From: Dastarcus helophoroides
Taxonomy: Eukaryota > Arthropoda > Insecta > Coleoptera > Bothrideridae
DNA length: 64,000 bases
Direction of reading: 5' to 3'
NCBI GenBank assembly: GCA_028583605.1
Contig: CM053328.1
Coordinates: forward strand, 8,070,527-8,134,526
Shown here: in pieces, positions 32,931-43,410 of the stretch
Layout of the letters: each line of letters starts with the position of its first letter
Numbering within the stretch: the stretch's first letter is position 1
The notes under the pieces: generated by a model
Databases searched by the model: none
The model's input: only the letters and a program-made list of their open reading frames with translations
Told to the model about the DNA's origin: nothing
Made by a program: the position numbers and the translations under genes

Positions 32931-34250
32931 GTCATAAAGGGTGCTGTAAGTTTTTTAGAAGAGAACGTAGCGAACCCGGCATTCGATTACTTAATGATTA
33001 TTTTGGTTGATCCGTCAAGGGTCATTTTGACGTCTTATTTAACCAGAGAGGTTAAAATTTTCTAACCTAATGAAAATAGTCTAAAAATCTATTTTACTCT
33101 TCTTTACAAAATTATGCGCTTATGCTTTCAAAATAATTATAAACACAAATTTTGGGCTTTTCCGAAATTTAATAATTTCTTCCACAATTTCCAATTTCTG
33201 AAATTTTTACATTAAACTTGCACTTCTTGTGTTTTTTCTTAAAACTTCGGATTTTAAACGGATTCAAAATTTGAACATCAGTCTTGCGAGTCTAACCCAA
33301 GATATTGCATTTAAAAAATAAATATAGAGTATTTTCTTGAAATTATGACTTTGTCACAAAATTCCTCAACCTTTTAAAATGTCATTTATTTTTCCTAAAC
33401 TGTCAATAAATATTTACGTTTTGTTTAAAATTTTCATGTTAAATAATAAATTCTAAATATTTCTAATGATTTTGACTTATTTTCGAAATTGTGACCTCAG
33501 CCTAAAAAATTCTTAAAATTAAAAATATATAAACTCGAAAACTCAAGATTTTTTATCGAAATTTTGTAATGTCAACTTTTTTTTTCGAAATTTAAGATCC
33601 CCTTTTTAATTAAATCATTAATGGTGGATTTCCTCAAATTTTAAAATCCCAAAATTCAAATTTTATTTTCTACTCTTATTTCCAACACCAATAAAGGTTT
33701 CAACCAGTGTTAAAGCTTTAATTTTTCATTTTTAAGGTCTTAAATTTAATCAAGACTCTTTTTTAAGAACACAAGTCATTTATTTAAAATCTTGACTTTA
33801 AATGAAATATTTTAATTTTTTTCAAATGATTTTGATTTAGTTGCAAAATTTTATCTTTAACCTCAAAATGTTGACATATGTTTTGAAATTTTAGAACATT
33901 ATGAATTTTTTGAAATCCTGGAATACTTTCCTAAAATTGTCTATTCTTTTTCTGTTTTTCTCGCAACTTTTCTGAATTCAAAATTTTGGCCTTATTTAGT
34001 TATTTTTTTTATTTTCGACCTTAATATCGAAGTATTCGACTTGAGATTTCGAGTGAAAACTTGAATATTCAATTTTTTTTTTCGATTTTTTTCTATTTTT
34101 AAGGTTATTTCTGCAATGTTTATCTTTTCTAAATTTACAGTTTCCATTAGCCAAGTTTCTTCTGAAAGATTATTTTTTAAATTGAAATATACTCGTATAA
34201 CCAAATAGACTACGAAATAAGTTAAATCAAAATAATATTAGGGCATCTAT
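32931..34250. repeat. AT-rich low-complexity stretch
   Basis: AAATTTTGAC- and TTTTCGAAATT-type words dominate from about 33080 to 34200, resembling the satellites inside the hAT shells, but no terminal repeats were found. Short frames are ignored. Confidence 0.5.
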
Positions 34251-34461
34251 GCTCATGACTCTTGAAAGAAATATTTTAGTACAAAGCGAAAACAATGAAA
34301 TATTAAAATATATTTAATCTACAAGCAAAAATTTGTCAACTTTATTGTAAAAGTAATTCACATTTATTTAAGCCCTAAAAATTATAAGTGTAGATATTTT
34401 ACCACATTAGTTTACTGAGTACTTCAAGGTTTTCCAGACAGTACGTGAATTGGATTTATGG

Positions 34462-35000
34462 TTAGAGTTTACAGCATAATAATAGACTTGGGTAGCTCGT
34501 GTAAACTTCAGAACCTTTAAGTTTGCGCATCTTTACATGCTCACGATACCGCCTATTGTGTTCAGTTTTTGTTAGCGGTCTTTTCGTACTTAACTCACTA
34601 GATTCTCTATTTTCAATCTCTCGTAAACGGTTTTTACGCTCTCGATATGTCTTACACTTTTCGCTATTTTTCATACTCTTAATATCCATATCTGATAGCC
34701 TTATCCAATGAAACGTCACTGGATTAAACGAATATGGTGCACTGCGGTGAACTGTAAACTTAACATTCTCCCATAGTTTTGACGCCGGCCTCTCGACGCC
34801 GAGAGCACTCGACTGGCGAGTATGTCAGAGCGACCGACACCTTGTTCTCTCAAGCTTGAACGAAAACCCGAAACTTCACCCCATATCTCAACATAAACAT
34901 TTCCAATGTTAAAAGAGAGAAAAAAGTGTAGAAGTGTGTTATAGAGAACTGTTCTATTAGAAAGAGTACGTCTGATCACCCTATTTTTATGCATCGTTGG
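34462..35000 (-). other. Possible gene or transposon remnant with basic repeat-like peptide
   Basis: A minus-strand frame at 34462-34719 encodes a short basic peptide with two similar blocks (CKTYRERKNRLRE and HNRRYREHVKMRK). Such duplicated CxxYRxR-type blocks occur near the ends of several insect repeat-borne proteins. No start context, splice sites or partner exons could be established. Upstream sequence to 35000 is less AT-rich than its surroundings. I do not assign a function. Confidence 0.3.
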
Positions 35001-35066
35001 TTCTTTTGAAAATTTAATAGCGAGGAATCAGTTAAGGGTAAGTTGTAAGAATTCATTGAAACTAAT

Positions 35067-35072
35067 TTTATT
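35067..35072 (-). terminator. Polyadenylation signal of SPH-B
   Basis: AATAAA on the minus strand lies about 90 bases after the SPH-B stop codon. Confidence 0.55.
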
Positions 35073-35159
35073 TAAAAAATATTCTCCTGTATAACAGTAG
35101 AATTATTCACAAGAGTAGGTATACAAAATTAACATTTTCTTTTTACAATTATGTACTTC

Positions 35160-35527
35160 TTAAAGAGCTTGAGTTGTTGAGGTGTTGTCGTCATTGCTTG
35201 GGGTCGTCTGGTTGTCTGGGGTCGTCTGACTGTCTGGGGTCGTCTGGTTGTCTGGAGTCGTCTGGTTGTCATCATTATCCTTAACGTATTTTCTGATGAA
35301 GTTTAAGTAGCTTCCAATCCTAGTGTAAACAGTTGGGTATCCTTGGGCACCACATGGATTGGTTTCCCAAACGACGACACCCACTTGAACACCATTCAAT
35401 ACCAATGGACCACCATTGTCACCTAAGCAAGCACCGTGACCACCAGCCAAAGGTCCAGTGCAGATGTTGATGTCTCCACTGAAGTCGTTATCCTGGCCGA
35501 ACTTTTTCTCGATTGCTTGTTCACAAA
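35160..35527 (-). CDS. SPH-B exon 4: Ser195 loop and repeat tail
   Basis: Acceptor ATTTTGTAG. It encodes CLGDNGGPL (Asn at Ser195), VVVWETNPCG and the C-terminal helix. A hydrophilic tail built from an imperfect 18-nt repeat at about 35201-35268 follows. Confidence 0.88.
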
Positions 35528-38500
35528 CTACAAAATATAGATGATATGGTCAACTTAATTGATGCTCGATGAAATATTTTTAATTGATAGCAATGAAAGT
35601 TTTATTTTTAGTGACGGACATTTTCTCCTACAGTTGTTTCCTTCACTAGTCCAGATTTTCAGAAAGAAATTGCCAATCCTTAGCATGAAAGATAACTAAA
35701 AATCTGCACATGTGAATGAAGCAACTGGCAAAGAAATTGCCAATTACAGTAGAACTTCGATATTCCGACTTCGGTTAGTTCGATTTTCTGGATAATCCGA
35801 TCTTCATCTTGACATTACATCAAATTAATATTTTTATTTTGTAGCTTCTGGATTTTATTTTCACGTAAACTTTGTAAACAAAAGATGATTTTGACCTACC
35901 TTAGTGCCGTCATGGTCGGATTAACTAAGTTCTACTGTAATATAAATTAATATCATATAAATGAAATTGATATTGATTGGCGAAGAAGATTCAGAGAATA
36001 TCTAAATCAATGATATGTAAAATTTATTCGTTTATAGATAATAATTGAAAAATAAGAAGTACCATTGTTTGGAATAACTGGGAGAGTTTCGTATTGGAGA
36101 ACTCTGGGCACAATTGGGATAAAGGTCGATGAGATAGATCCCCAGCCAGTGAGCACTGCATCACCTTCAACTGTGATGTTTTCCTTGGGGAGAACCACTG
36201 GTTTCACAGCTTCTGAGTACTCAATAGGATCCTTTAACTTGAGGAGGGCGATATCAGCGAAACCTTTTTGGCTATTTAAGAAAAATTGCATCAACATTTT
36301 TTTTCTGACTGGTCCTTGGTTATCTTTAAAAATTGAAATACAAATTTTGTCTCCTGAAACCAAGAAAGATTAAAAAACACAACAGAGATTGCTCTAACGC
36401 ATTCTGATAGCCAAGCTATTATCTTCAGAGAAATAGGCGAAACGCCTTAGAACAACCTATGTTGTGTTTTTTAATCTTTCTTGGTTTCAGGGGTCAAGAT
36501 CTGTTTTCAATTTTTCTACATTAACATTGTCTCTACGGCTAGTCAACTAGTCCAAACACATACCCAGCGTAATGGGGATGAACGATGATTTCTTCGATTT
36601 CGCTAGTTTGACCGGTTTTGCCCTTGTTGTAGGTCCTAATGGATCCAACTAAAACGCGGTGTTTGAGGTATTTAGATTGGCCTACGACGCAATTGGCTGA
36701 GGTCAAGACGTAGTTTTCGTTCAAGAGGGAGCCACCGCAAGCGTGGATCCAGACTATACCAACTGCGCTGACTTGGTATGAGACTTGGTATGGAAATTGG
36801 TTGGGTTCGGCATTTTTACCGCCGATGACGCCAAGATTTCTGGCAAAAGCACCTGAAAGAAATATGACAATCAGCTAGGGAAACCAAAGACAACGAAATT
36901 TTAAAGCAAACTTAAAAATTATCATGAATTTTTTTTTGGTGTAATGGACTGGTCCTTGGTTATTTTCTAAAATTGAAATATAAATCTTGTCCCCTGAAAC
37001 CAAGAAAGATTAAAAAATACAACAAAGGTTGCTCTAACGCGAGAAATACTAGTACCTCTCCGAAGATGATGGCTTGGCCATCGAAACCCGTTAGAGCAAC
37101 CTTTGTTGCGTTTTTTAATCTTTCTTGGTTTCAGGGGACAAGATTATTATGAAATGAAAAAAAAAAATCTGTCACCTAAAAATGTATTGAGGACAATTTA
37201 GCTAACGATCTTCGGATTACTATTTGATAAAAATTAAAGTAGTTGATCACTTGCAAAAACTTTTTGCTTACCTAATAAATTGCTAATAGGCAAAATTAGA
37301 ATCACAAAAATTGCTTGTGATCTATGGTTTGATCACTTATATTTCCACCAACAGGGGGAGTCACGTGTGATTTATCAACGATAAATTTAATGACATTAAT
37401 TGAAAAATATAACAAATTAGTGCATTTTTTTAGACACTAGAGGAAAAAATTAGAGATCAAAAAATTCAACTCTTTGGATGATTTTCAACAGGATGTAACT
37501 TGGTGAAAATCTAAAAGATATGAAATTGTAGCTACAGTGTCTAATTTTTGGATCTAAACTTTGAAATGTTTTAGCGGCAGCAGTTTTCAAGTAATCTTAA
37601 GAAAACCATCGACAAAAAAATTTCGAATCTTTTTCTTTTTTTGGTCTGTGACTTAAAAAAAAATGTTGACTTAACCACTAACGAATCAGACAGCTTGTTC
37701 ATTTAACTTCATACTCATATCGATTATCAAAGATAAAATGATTCTTTTTCATTCAAATACCGATATCTTCGTGAGAAGTGGTCGTATCAAGGTTTTCAAG
37801 AAATAAATTGAAGCTGAACCTGGTCTATATAATGGTCAAGTCAAAACATTTTTTTCAAAATCCGTAGAACAAAAAAAACCAAAAGAATTTGGAAAATTTT
37901 TTGGTCGATGGTTTTCTTAAGATTACTTGAAAACCGTTGACTCTAAAAAATTTCGAAGTTTAGATTCAAAAACTAGACCCTTAAAGCTATAACCTCTTTT
38001 TTTTTTCACGACTATTTTTCTCTAAGTTGCAAACTGTTGAAAATTACCTGAAAAATTGGAATTTTTATTTTTATCCCTTTGTTTTTTCCTCTACTGCAGA
38101 AAGTTCTTTCTTTTCAAAAGTTGATTTATTTTTAAATTATTTGAAATATCATCAATTTTATCGAGGAAACTTGAGATTGGCGAGATACTACCTCGATCTG
38201 TAACGCATTCAATCACTGATAATAATATTAAGCACCAAATAAAGTTAAAGATATTTACTTAATAAAATTTCTTTAACTCGTTTACGTTTTTCTTCCAAAA
38301 ATGTTATTTATCAACTTGTCATACGAGTAATCACTACTAATTAAATGTGTATGTAATCGTAAAGATAAAAATGATAAGCAGAATCAACAGGTAATAATAA
38401 ATCATGAAAGGGATAAAACTGTTCACAGCTAAAAAGAATCGTAGAAAATTAATTTAAAAAAAAGTGAATTGGAAACTTTGGGAAAGGAAAAGACCAATTA

Positions 38501-41500
38501 TATTGCTTTATACGGTAATTACCAAAGCAATAATAAGTAATTTCATTTTTAATATTGTTTTTCGTTTTTGTAATGAACAAAATTACTACCAAAATTACTA
38601 AGAACGTATTTGCTATAATCTTTAATTCAACGTAAAAATATCTTACACTATTTATTTATTTTACAAAAATAAAAAATACTATCGAAGTTTAACCTATAAC
38701 AGGGGTCGGCAAACTTTTAAGTCAAAAGAGCCAACTGCAATAAAAAAATTAGTTTCATGAACTTCAAAGAGCAACAATTTTTTTTTTCTGATTTTACAGG
38801 GCAGGGACAGGGAGAGACCCCTTTGATTCATGTAGTCAGACAAAAACATATTCAGACCAAGAGACCTTTTATTTCTCAAATTTTAGAGGTTTGTTTCAAA
38901 ATTTGCCTTTTTTTCGCCAATTCGACTTTTTTTAACTCTTATTTGTTTTTTTTAACTATGTATTTTACTCCTAAAATTGGACTTTTTTCCCTTAAATCTT
39001 CTTTTCTACTCAAAACTTGACAATCTATAAAAATGTTTACTTTTTTCTAATTCGACTGATTGGAAATTCCGACTAATTTCTCAAAAATTCTTCTTTTGTC
39101 GATTTCTCAATAAAAAAAAGTAAAAATTTGAAGTAATAATTTGTAGATGTTAAATAAAATAGTTTTTGAGGATTTCAACCTATTTCTCGGAGTTTTCTTT
39201 TTCCGAAAGTTAGATCTATTCTTAAATTTATTTTTTCCAAAATTATATTTTTTTCACGCTGTTGCGACATTTTTCTCGAAATATCTGTTCTTTTTAAATA
39301 AGGTTCATTTTCCAAACTTACCCATTTCCCTCAAATATTGACTTTTGCTGAACATTTAAACTTTTATTTATTTTCTGGAAATTTTGACCTGTTTCGCAAA
39401 ATTGCATGCTTTTCGAAATTCCAAATTTTATCTGAAAATTCGACATTTTATTATATTTCTGCAAGCTGCGATTTTATCGACAAAATTTATCTATTTTCGG
39501 AATGTTTGACTTTATCTAAAATTTTGATTTTGTTCTTAAAATTTGACTATCTCTGGGAAATTTTGACCTTTCTTTTAAAGTTCAACACTTTTCTCGGAAC
39601 TAGAAGTTTTATCGACATTCTTTTTTACTTAGAAATTATTTTACCAATTTGCTCAAAATTTGAATTTTTCTAAAAATTTGAAGTTTTCTTTATTCTTGTT
39701 CTCGTAATTTCAAATTTATTTTCAAATTTTAACTTTCTTTGGAAAATTGCAAATTATATATTTTCTTCTTCTCTGAAAAATTTTGACGACAATTTTTTTA
39801 AGCTTCGAGTTTTTTACAATTTTTTTTTCGAGATATTACAATTTTTCACAAAAGTCGAATTTGTCTAAACATTTCAGGTTTTTAAATTTGTTCTGGGTTT
39901 CAATATATTGTCAAAATTCGACGTTTTTTTTCTAAAATGTTCTATTTTTGAGAATTTTTGACAAATTCATATTTTTCGAAGTCTCTTATTTTCAAAATTC
40001 GGATATTTTCTGAAAATATCAACTTTTATTTCGAACGAAATTCATCTATTTTCAAATCTAAAAATTTTATTCTTTTTCTTAAAATTTGAATTTCTCTGGG
40101 AAATTTTGACCTTTTTTAAAGTTTAATACTTTTCGAGATTGGACGTTTTATCGTCATTCCCTCTCCTTTTAAAATTATTTGGCCAATTTTCTCAAAATTT
40201 CATTTATCTGAGAATTTGAAGTTTTTAATTCGTCTTGTTTGTGAAAGTACAAATTTTTTCTCAAAATTTAATTTTCTCTGGAAAATCCAACTTTTTATTG
40301 AAATTTAGAATTTTTCTGAAAATTTTGACTTTTTCCTTGAAATTTTTCCTAAAATTTGCCTTTTTTTTACTTCTTTGAAAAACCTCGTCTCTTTTAAAGA
40401 CCACACTTTTTTAAGCTTCCAGTTTAATTTACAGTTTCTCTTTTTTATAAAAATTTCAAGTTTTTGGGTTCCAATCTATTGTCAAAATTCGACGTGTTTT
40501 TTCTAAAATTATGTCCTTATTTGAGAACTTTAGACAAATTCATTTTTTTATGCTCTGAACTTTTCCCAATTTGTTTCAAAATCCCTTCCTTTCTCTCAAA
40601 ATTCGGCTTCTTCTTGGAAGTTTTGACCTTTTTTTAGAGTTAAACATTTCTCGAAATTTACTTGGAACTTTTTTTTTAAATTATTTTACAAATTTTTTCA
40701 AAATTTGAATTTATTTAAAAACTTTGATTTTCTTTAAATCCCCTTGTTTTCGAAATTTCAAATTTATTCGCAAAATTTAACTTTCTCTGGAAAATCGTAA
40801 ATTTTTTATCAAAGTTTCAAGCTTTTCTTAAAATTTAGACTTTTTCCTTAAAATTTTTCCTAAAATTTGAGTTTTTTTTCTTATCTGAAAAATTTCGACT
40901 TTTTTAAACTTTAACAATTTTTTCTAAGCTTCCGATTTATTCTTATAATTTCTCTTTTCGAAATTTTGCAATTTTTCTAAAAATCAAAAATTGTCTCCAA
41001 ATTTCAGATTTTTAGATTTGATTTGGGTTGCAATCTATTGTCGAAAGTAGACGTTTTTTTCATAAAACTTTGCCTTTTGTGAGAACTTTCGATAAAATCA
41101 TTTTTTTCAAAATTTCTCCCTTTCTCCCAATTAGGCAAGTCATTTTTTTTATCTCTTCATTTTTCTAAAATTTTTTTCGAAATCTTCTCCTTTTTCTCAA
41201 AATTGGGCTTCTTCTGGGAAATTTTGACCTTTTTTAAAGTTAAACATTTCTCGAAATTTTCTTGGAATTTTCTTTCAAAATTATTTTACAAATTTTCTCA
41301 AAATTCGAATTTATCTGAAAATTTGTATTTTCTTTAAATCCCCTTGTTTTCAAAATTTCAAATTTATTCTCAAAATTTAACTTTCACTGGAAAATTGTAA
41401 ATTTTTTGTCGAAGTTTCGAGCTTTTCTTAAAATTTAGACTTTTTCTTTGAAATTTTTCCTAAAATTTTAGTTTTTTCTTCTTATCTGAAAAACTTCTAC

Positions 41501-43349
41501 TTTTTTAAACTTCAACAATTTTTTCTAAGCTTTCCGATTTATTCTTATAATTTTTCTTTTCGAAATCTTGCAATTTTTCAAAAAATAAAAATTGTCTCAA
41601 AATTTCAGGTTTTTAAATTTGATTTAAGTTGCAATCTATTGTCGAAAGTAGACAGTTTTTTTCTAAAATTTTCGCCTATTTTGAGAACTTACGATAAAAT
41701 TATTTCTTTTGAAATTTCTCCACTTTTTCCCAATTAGGCAAATCATTTTTTTATCTCTTCATTTTTCTAAATTTTTTTTCGAAATCTCCTCCTTTTTCTC
41801 AAAATTCGGCTTTTTCTGAGAAATTTTGACCTTTTTTTAAAATTTAACATTTTTCGAAATTTTCTTGGAATTTCTTTCGAAGTATTTTACCAAGTTTCTC
41901 AAAAGTCGTAATTTATTCCGAAAATTTGGAGTTTTTTTTAATTAGCCTTGTTCTCGAAATTTATTCTGAAAATCTAACTTTCTCTGGAAAATTACAATTT
42001 TTTATTGAAATTTCGAGCTGTTCTAAACTTTTCCCATGAAATTCTTCCTAAAATTAGACTTTTTATCTTCTTCACTGAAAAAAGTTCGACTTTTTTAAAG
42101 ATCGACAATTTTTTAAGGTTCCAGTTAATTTTTACAATTTCTCGTTTCGAAATTTTACTATATTTCAAAAAATTCAAATTTGTCTAAAAATTTCAGGTTT
42201 TTAATTTGTGCTGGGTTTCAATCCATTGTTGACCTTCTACGTTTTTTTCTAAGATTTTAACTTTTGCTAATAACTTTTGATAAATTCATATTTTTCGAAA
42301 TCTTTTCCTTTTTCTCAATTTTTTTGAAATCTCTTCTTTTTCGCAATTTTTTCGAAGACTTTTTTAAAATTTTTTCGAAATGTATTTTTCTCAAAATTCG
42401 GCTTTTTTTAAAAGTATAATCCACTCGCAAAGAGTAACCCCATTATGCTTTCAAAGCACTGGACATTTCAGCTTTTATTTCAAACTTTGATATTTGCTGT
42501 TTCTGTAAATTTTGTTTTTTTTTCTCACATGAAGTAATTCACGAAATCCTAACGTTGTAGAAAATTTACAAATAAGAAAATAAAAATCATGAGATATATA
42601 TTTTTTAGAAATTTTGACCCCCCAAGTTGGTCTTTTTCTAGAAATTTCAAATTTCATGTAGTTTTTTCAAAATGTTAATATAAATCAGTCAAAAATTTTC
42701 TAAAAATACTTCTTGAAATCATAACTTTTTGTTAAATTTAAGTAAATCCTAAAAATTTCTAGAAAAGTATTTTCGAAAATTTCGAATTCTGTAGGTCACT
42801 TGTTTAATGAGTGTCTGCGTGTCTGTCTACACTAGCTTTTATTTATTTAATTTTTTAGGGAGATTTAAAGAGCCGCAATTTTCTTTTAAAAGAGCCTCAT
42901 GCGGCTCGCGAGCCGCGGTTTGCCGTCCCCTGACCTATAATATTTAAGAAAATAAAAGTGATATTAGTTTCATAAGTCGTAAAATATATTTTAACAAGAA
43001 AAGAATATAAAAAGTCTTCAGGGTCTGAGTAAAGTCTTGGTATTTCCTGACCGGTTTCACTGACGATGTAAGACGAAACCAGCTTTATAGCATCGTCGTC
43101 GAAACCGGTCCAGTTTAGTTGTTGTATTTCTTGTTAAATATAGTTTATTTGTTATGAATAATGAAGACTTCAACCAACTGAGGGTTATTAGTTATTTTAA
43201 CTATTAATCAAATTTTAAAAGAAAAATTGAGCAAATAAAAAATTCTAACAATTAACTGCTTTTTTTTACTTTAGGGGAAAACCTAATTATACTCATTACT
43301 TACCCAAGACGGAGGCAAACACTAAAACTGCAACAAAGACGAATTTCAT
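35160..43349 (-). CDS. SPH-B: complete chymotrypsin-fold serine protease homologue with Thr/Pro-rich tail (four exons)
   Basis: The exons are 43349-43304, 36852-36564, 36271-36063 and 35527-35160: 912 nt, 303 residues, phases 1-2-1, all GT-AG. Signal peptide: residues 1-15 (MKFVFVAVLVFASVL). The usual activation site R-IVGG is replaced by NLGVIGG (residues 21-27), so trypsin-like activation is unlikely. His57 is Asn69 (LTSANC), Asp102 is kept (Asp118, DIALLKL), Ser195 is Asn219 (GDNGG), and Ser214 is Val234. The fold-defining cysteines CGG, ANC and NPCG remain. A tail at 266-303 carries four QTTP repeats with NQT glycosylation sites. It is predicted to be secreted, non-proteolytic and probably glycosylated. 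A good TATA-initiator promoter stands upstream. Introns contain MITEs and a 4.2-kb hAT shell. The closest relative here is SPH-C. Confidence 0.88.
35201..35268 (-). repeat. 18-nt coding minisatellite in SPH-B tail
   Basis: GTCGTCTGGTTGTCTGGG-type units repeat almost four times on +, giving DNQTTP or DSQTTP hexapeptides on -. This kind of array is prone to length change. Confidence 0.8.
35747..35937. mobile_element. pogo-type MITE, CAGTAGAACTTCG ends
   Basis: It starts CAGTAGAACTTCGATATTCC and ends ACTAAGTTCTACTG with TA on each side, 191 bp in all. TIRs of this form are widespread in pogo/Tigger-derived MITEs. It lies inside SPH-B intron 3 (35528-36062). Confidence 0.82.
36063..36271 (-). 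CDS. SPH-B exon 3 with Asp102
   Basis: 209 nt, acceptor TTAAATAG and donor GTACTT. It encodes FADIALLKL and LTGWGS. The same exon length and phase occur in SPH-A, supporting common origin. Confidence 0.88.
36306..36515. mobile_element. MITE P in SPH-B intron 2
   Basis: GACTGGTCCTTGGTTATC through GCCAAGCTATTATCTTCAG and back to TTCTTGGTTTCAGGGGTC. It fills about 210 of the 292 bases of this intron without touching the splice sites. Confidence 0.78.
36564..36852 (-). CDS. SPH-B exon 2 with His57 position
   Basis: Acceptor TCTTTCAG, donor GTATGT. It encodes VIGG, CGGS and LTSANC. The AAT codon at 36692-36694 replaces the catalytic His. Confidence 0.88.
36939..37155. mobile_element. MITE P in SPH-B intron 1
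   Basis: TGGACTGGTCCTTGGTTAT ... CTCTAACGCG, a short unique loop, then CCGAAGATGATGGCTTGG ... TTCAGGGGACAAG. Lies 86 bases from the exon 2 acceptor. Confidence 0.78.
37431..38100. mobile_element. Foldback element, about 670 bp
   Basis: The arms are about 37431-37640 and 37870-38100. AATCTTAAGAAAACCATCGAC on the left pairs with GTCGATGGTTTTCTTAAGATT on the right, and TAGAGGAAAAAA pairs with TTTTTTCCTCTA at the outer ends. It is non-coding and lies in SPH-B intron 1; the family is not identified. Confidence 0.68.
38700..42932. mobile_element. hAT-like non-autonomous shell H2, 4.2 kb, satellite-filled
   Basis: It starts CAGGGGTCGGCAAAC and ends GTTTGCCGTCCCCTG, with a perfect 8-bp duplication ACCTATAA (38692-38699 and 42933-42940). 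Subterminal GAGCCAACTGC and GGCTCGCGAGCCGC are typical of hAT elements with CAGGGGTNGGCAAAC ends. No transposase remains. The interior (about 38880-42420) is TTTTCGAAATTTT-type satellite with partial higher-order copies, for example TTTTCTCAAAATTCGGCTTCTT near 40600, 41200 and 41800. It lies in SPH-B intron 1. Confidence 0.88.
42990..43150. repeat. Hairpin element in SPH-B intron 1
   Basis: The outer arms TATTTTAACAAGAAA and TTTCTTGTTAAATA enclose inner arms GACCGGTTTC and GAAACCGGTC, with GACGATG and CATCGTC inside. It has the form of a small MITE, but no target duplication was defined. Confidence 0.65.
43304..43349 (-). CDS. SPH-B exon 1, signal peptide
   Basis: It is 46 nt: ATG at 43349, 15 hydrophobic codons, then donor GTAAGT. 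It is too short to be found as an ORF but is supported by the donor, phase, promoter spacing and signal-peptide composition. Confidence 0.85.
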
Positions 43350-43375
43350 GTTGAATGCTATGTTGTCAGGATTCA

Positions 43376-43409
43376 AACTGATTTTTTCCCGAAAAGCACT
43401 TTTTTTATA
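43376..43409 (-). promoter_or_regulatory. TATA box and initiator of SPH-B
   Basis: TATAAAAA runs from 43409 downward and the arthropod initiator TCAGTT from 43381 down to 43376. Taking the initiator A at 43379 as +1 puts the TATA start at -30. This leaves a 5' leader of about 30 nt before the ATG. This is ordinary spacing for a strongly transcribed tissue-specific gene. Confidence 0.75.
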
Positions 43410-43410
43410 T

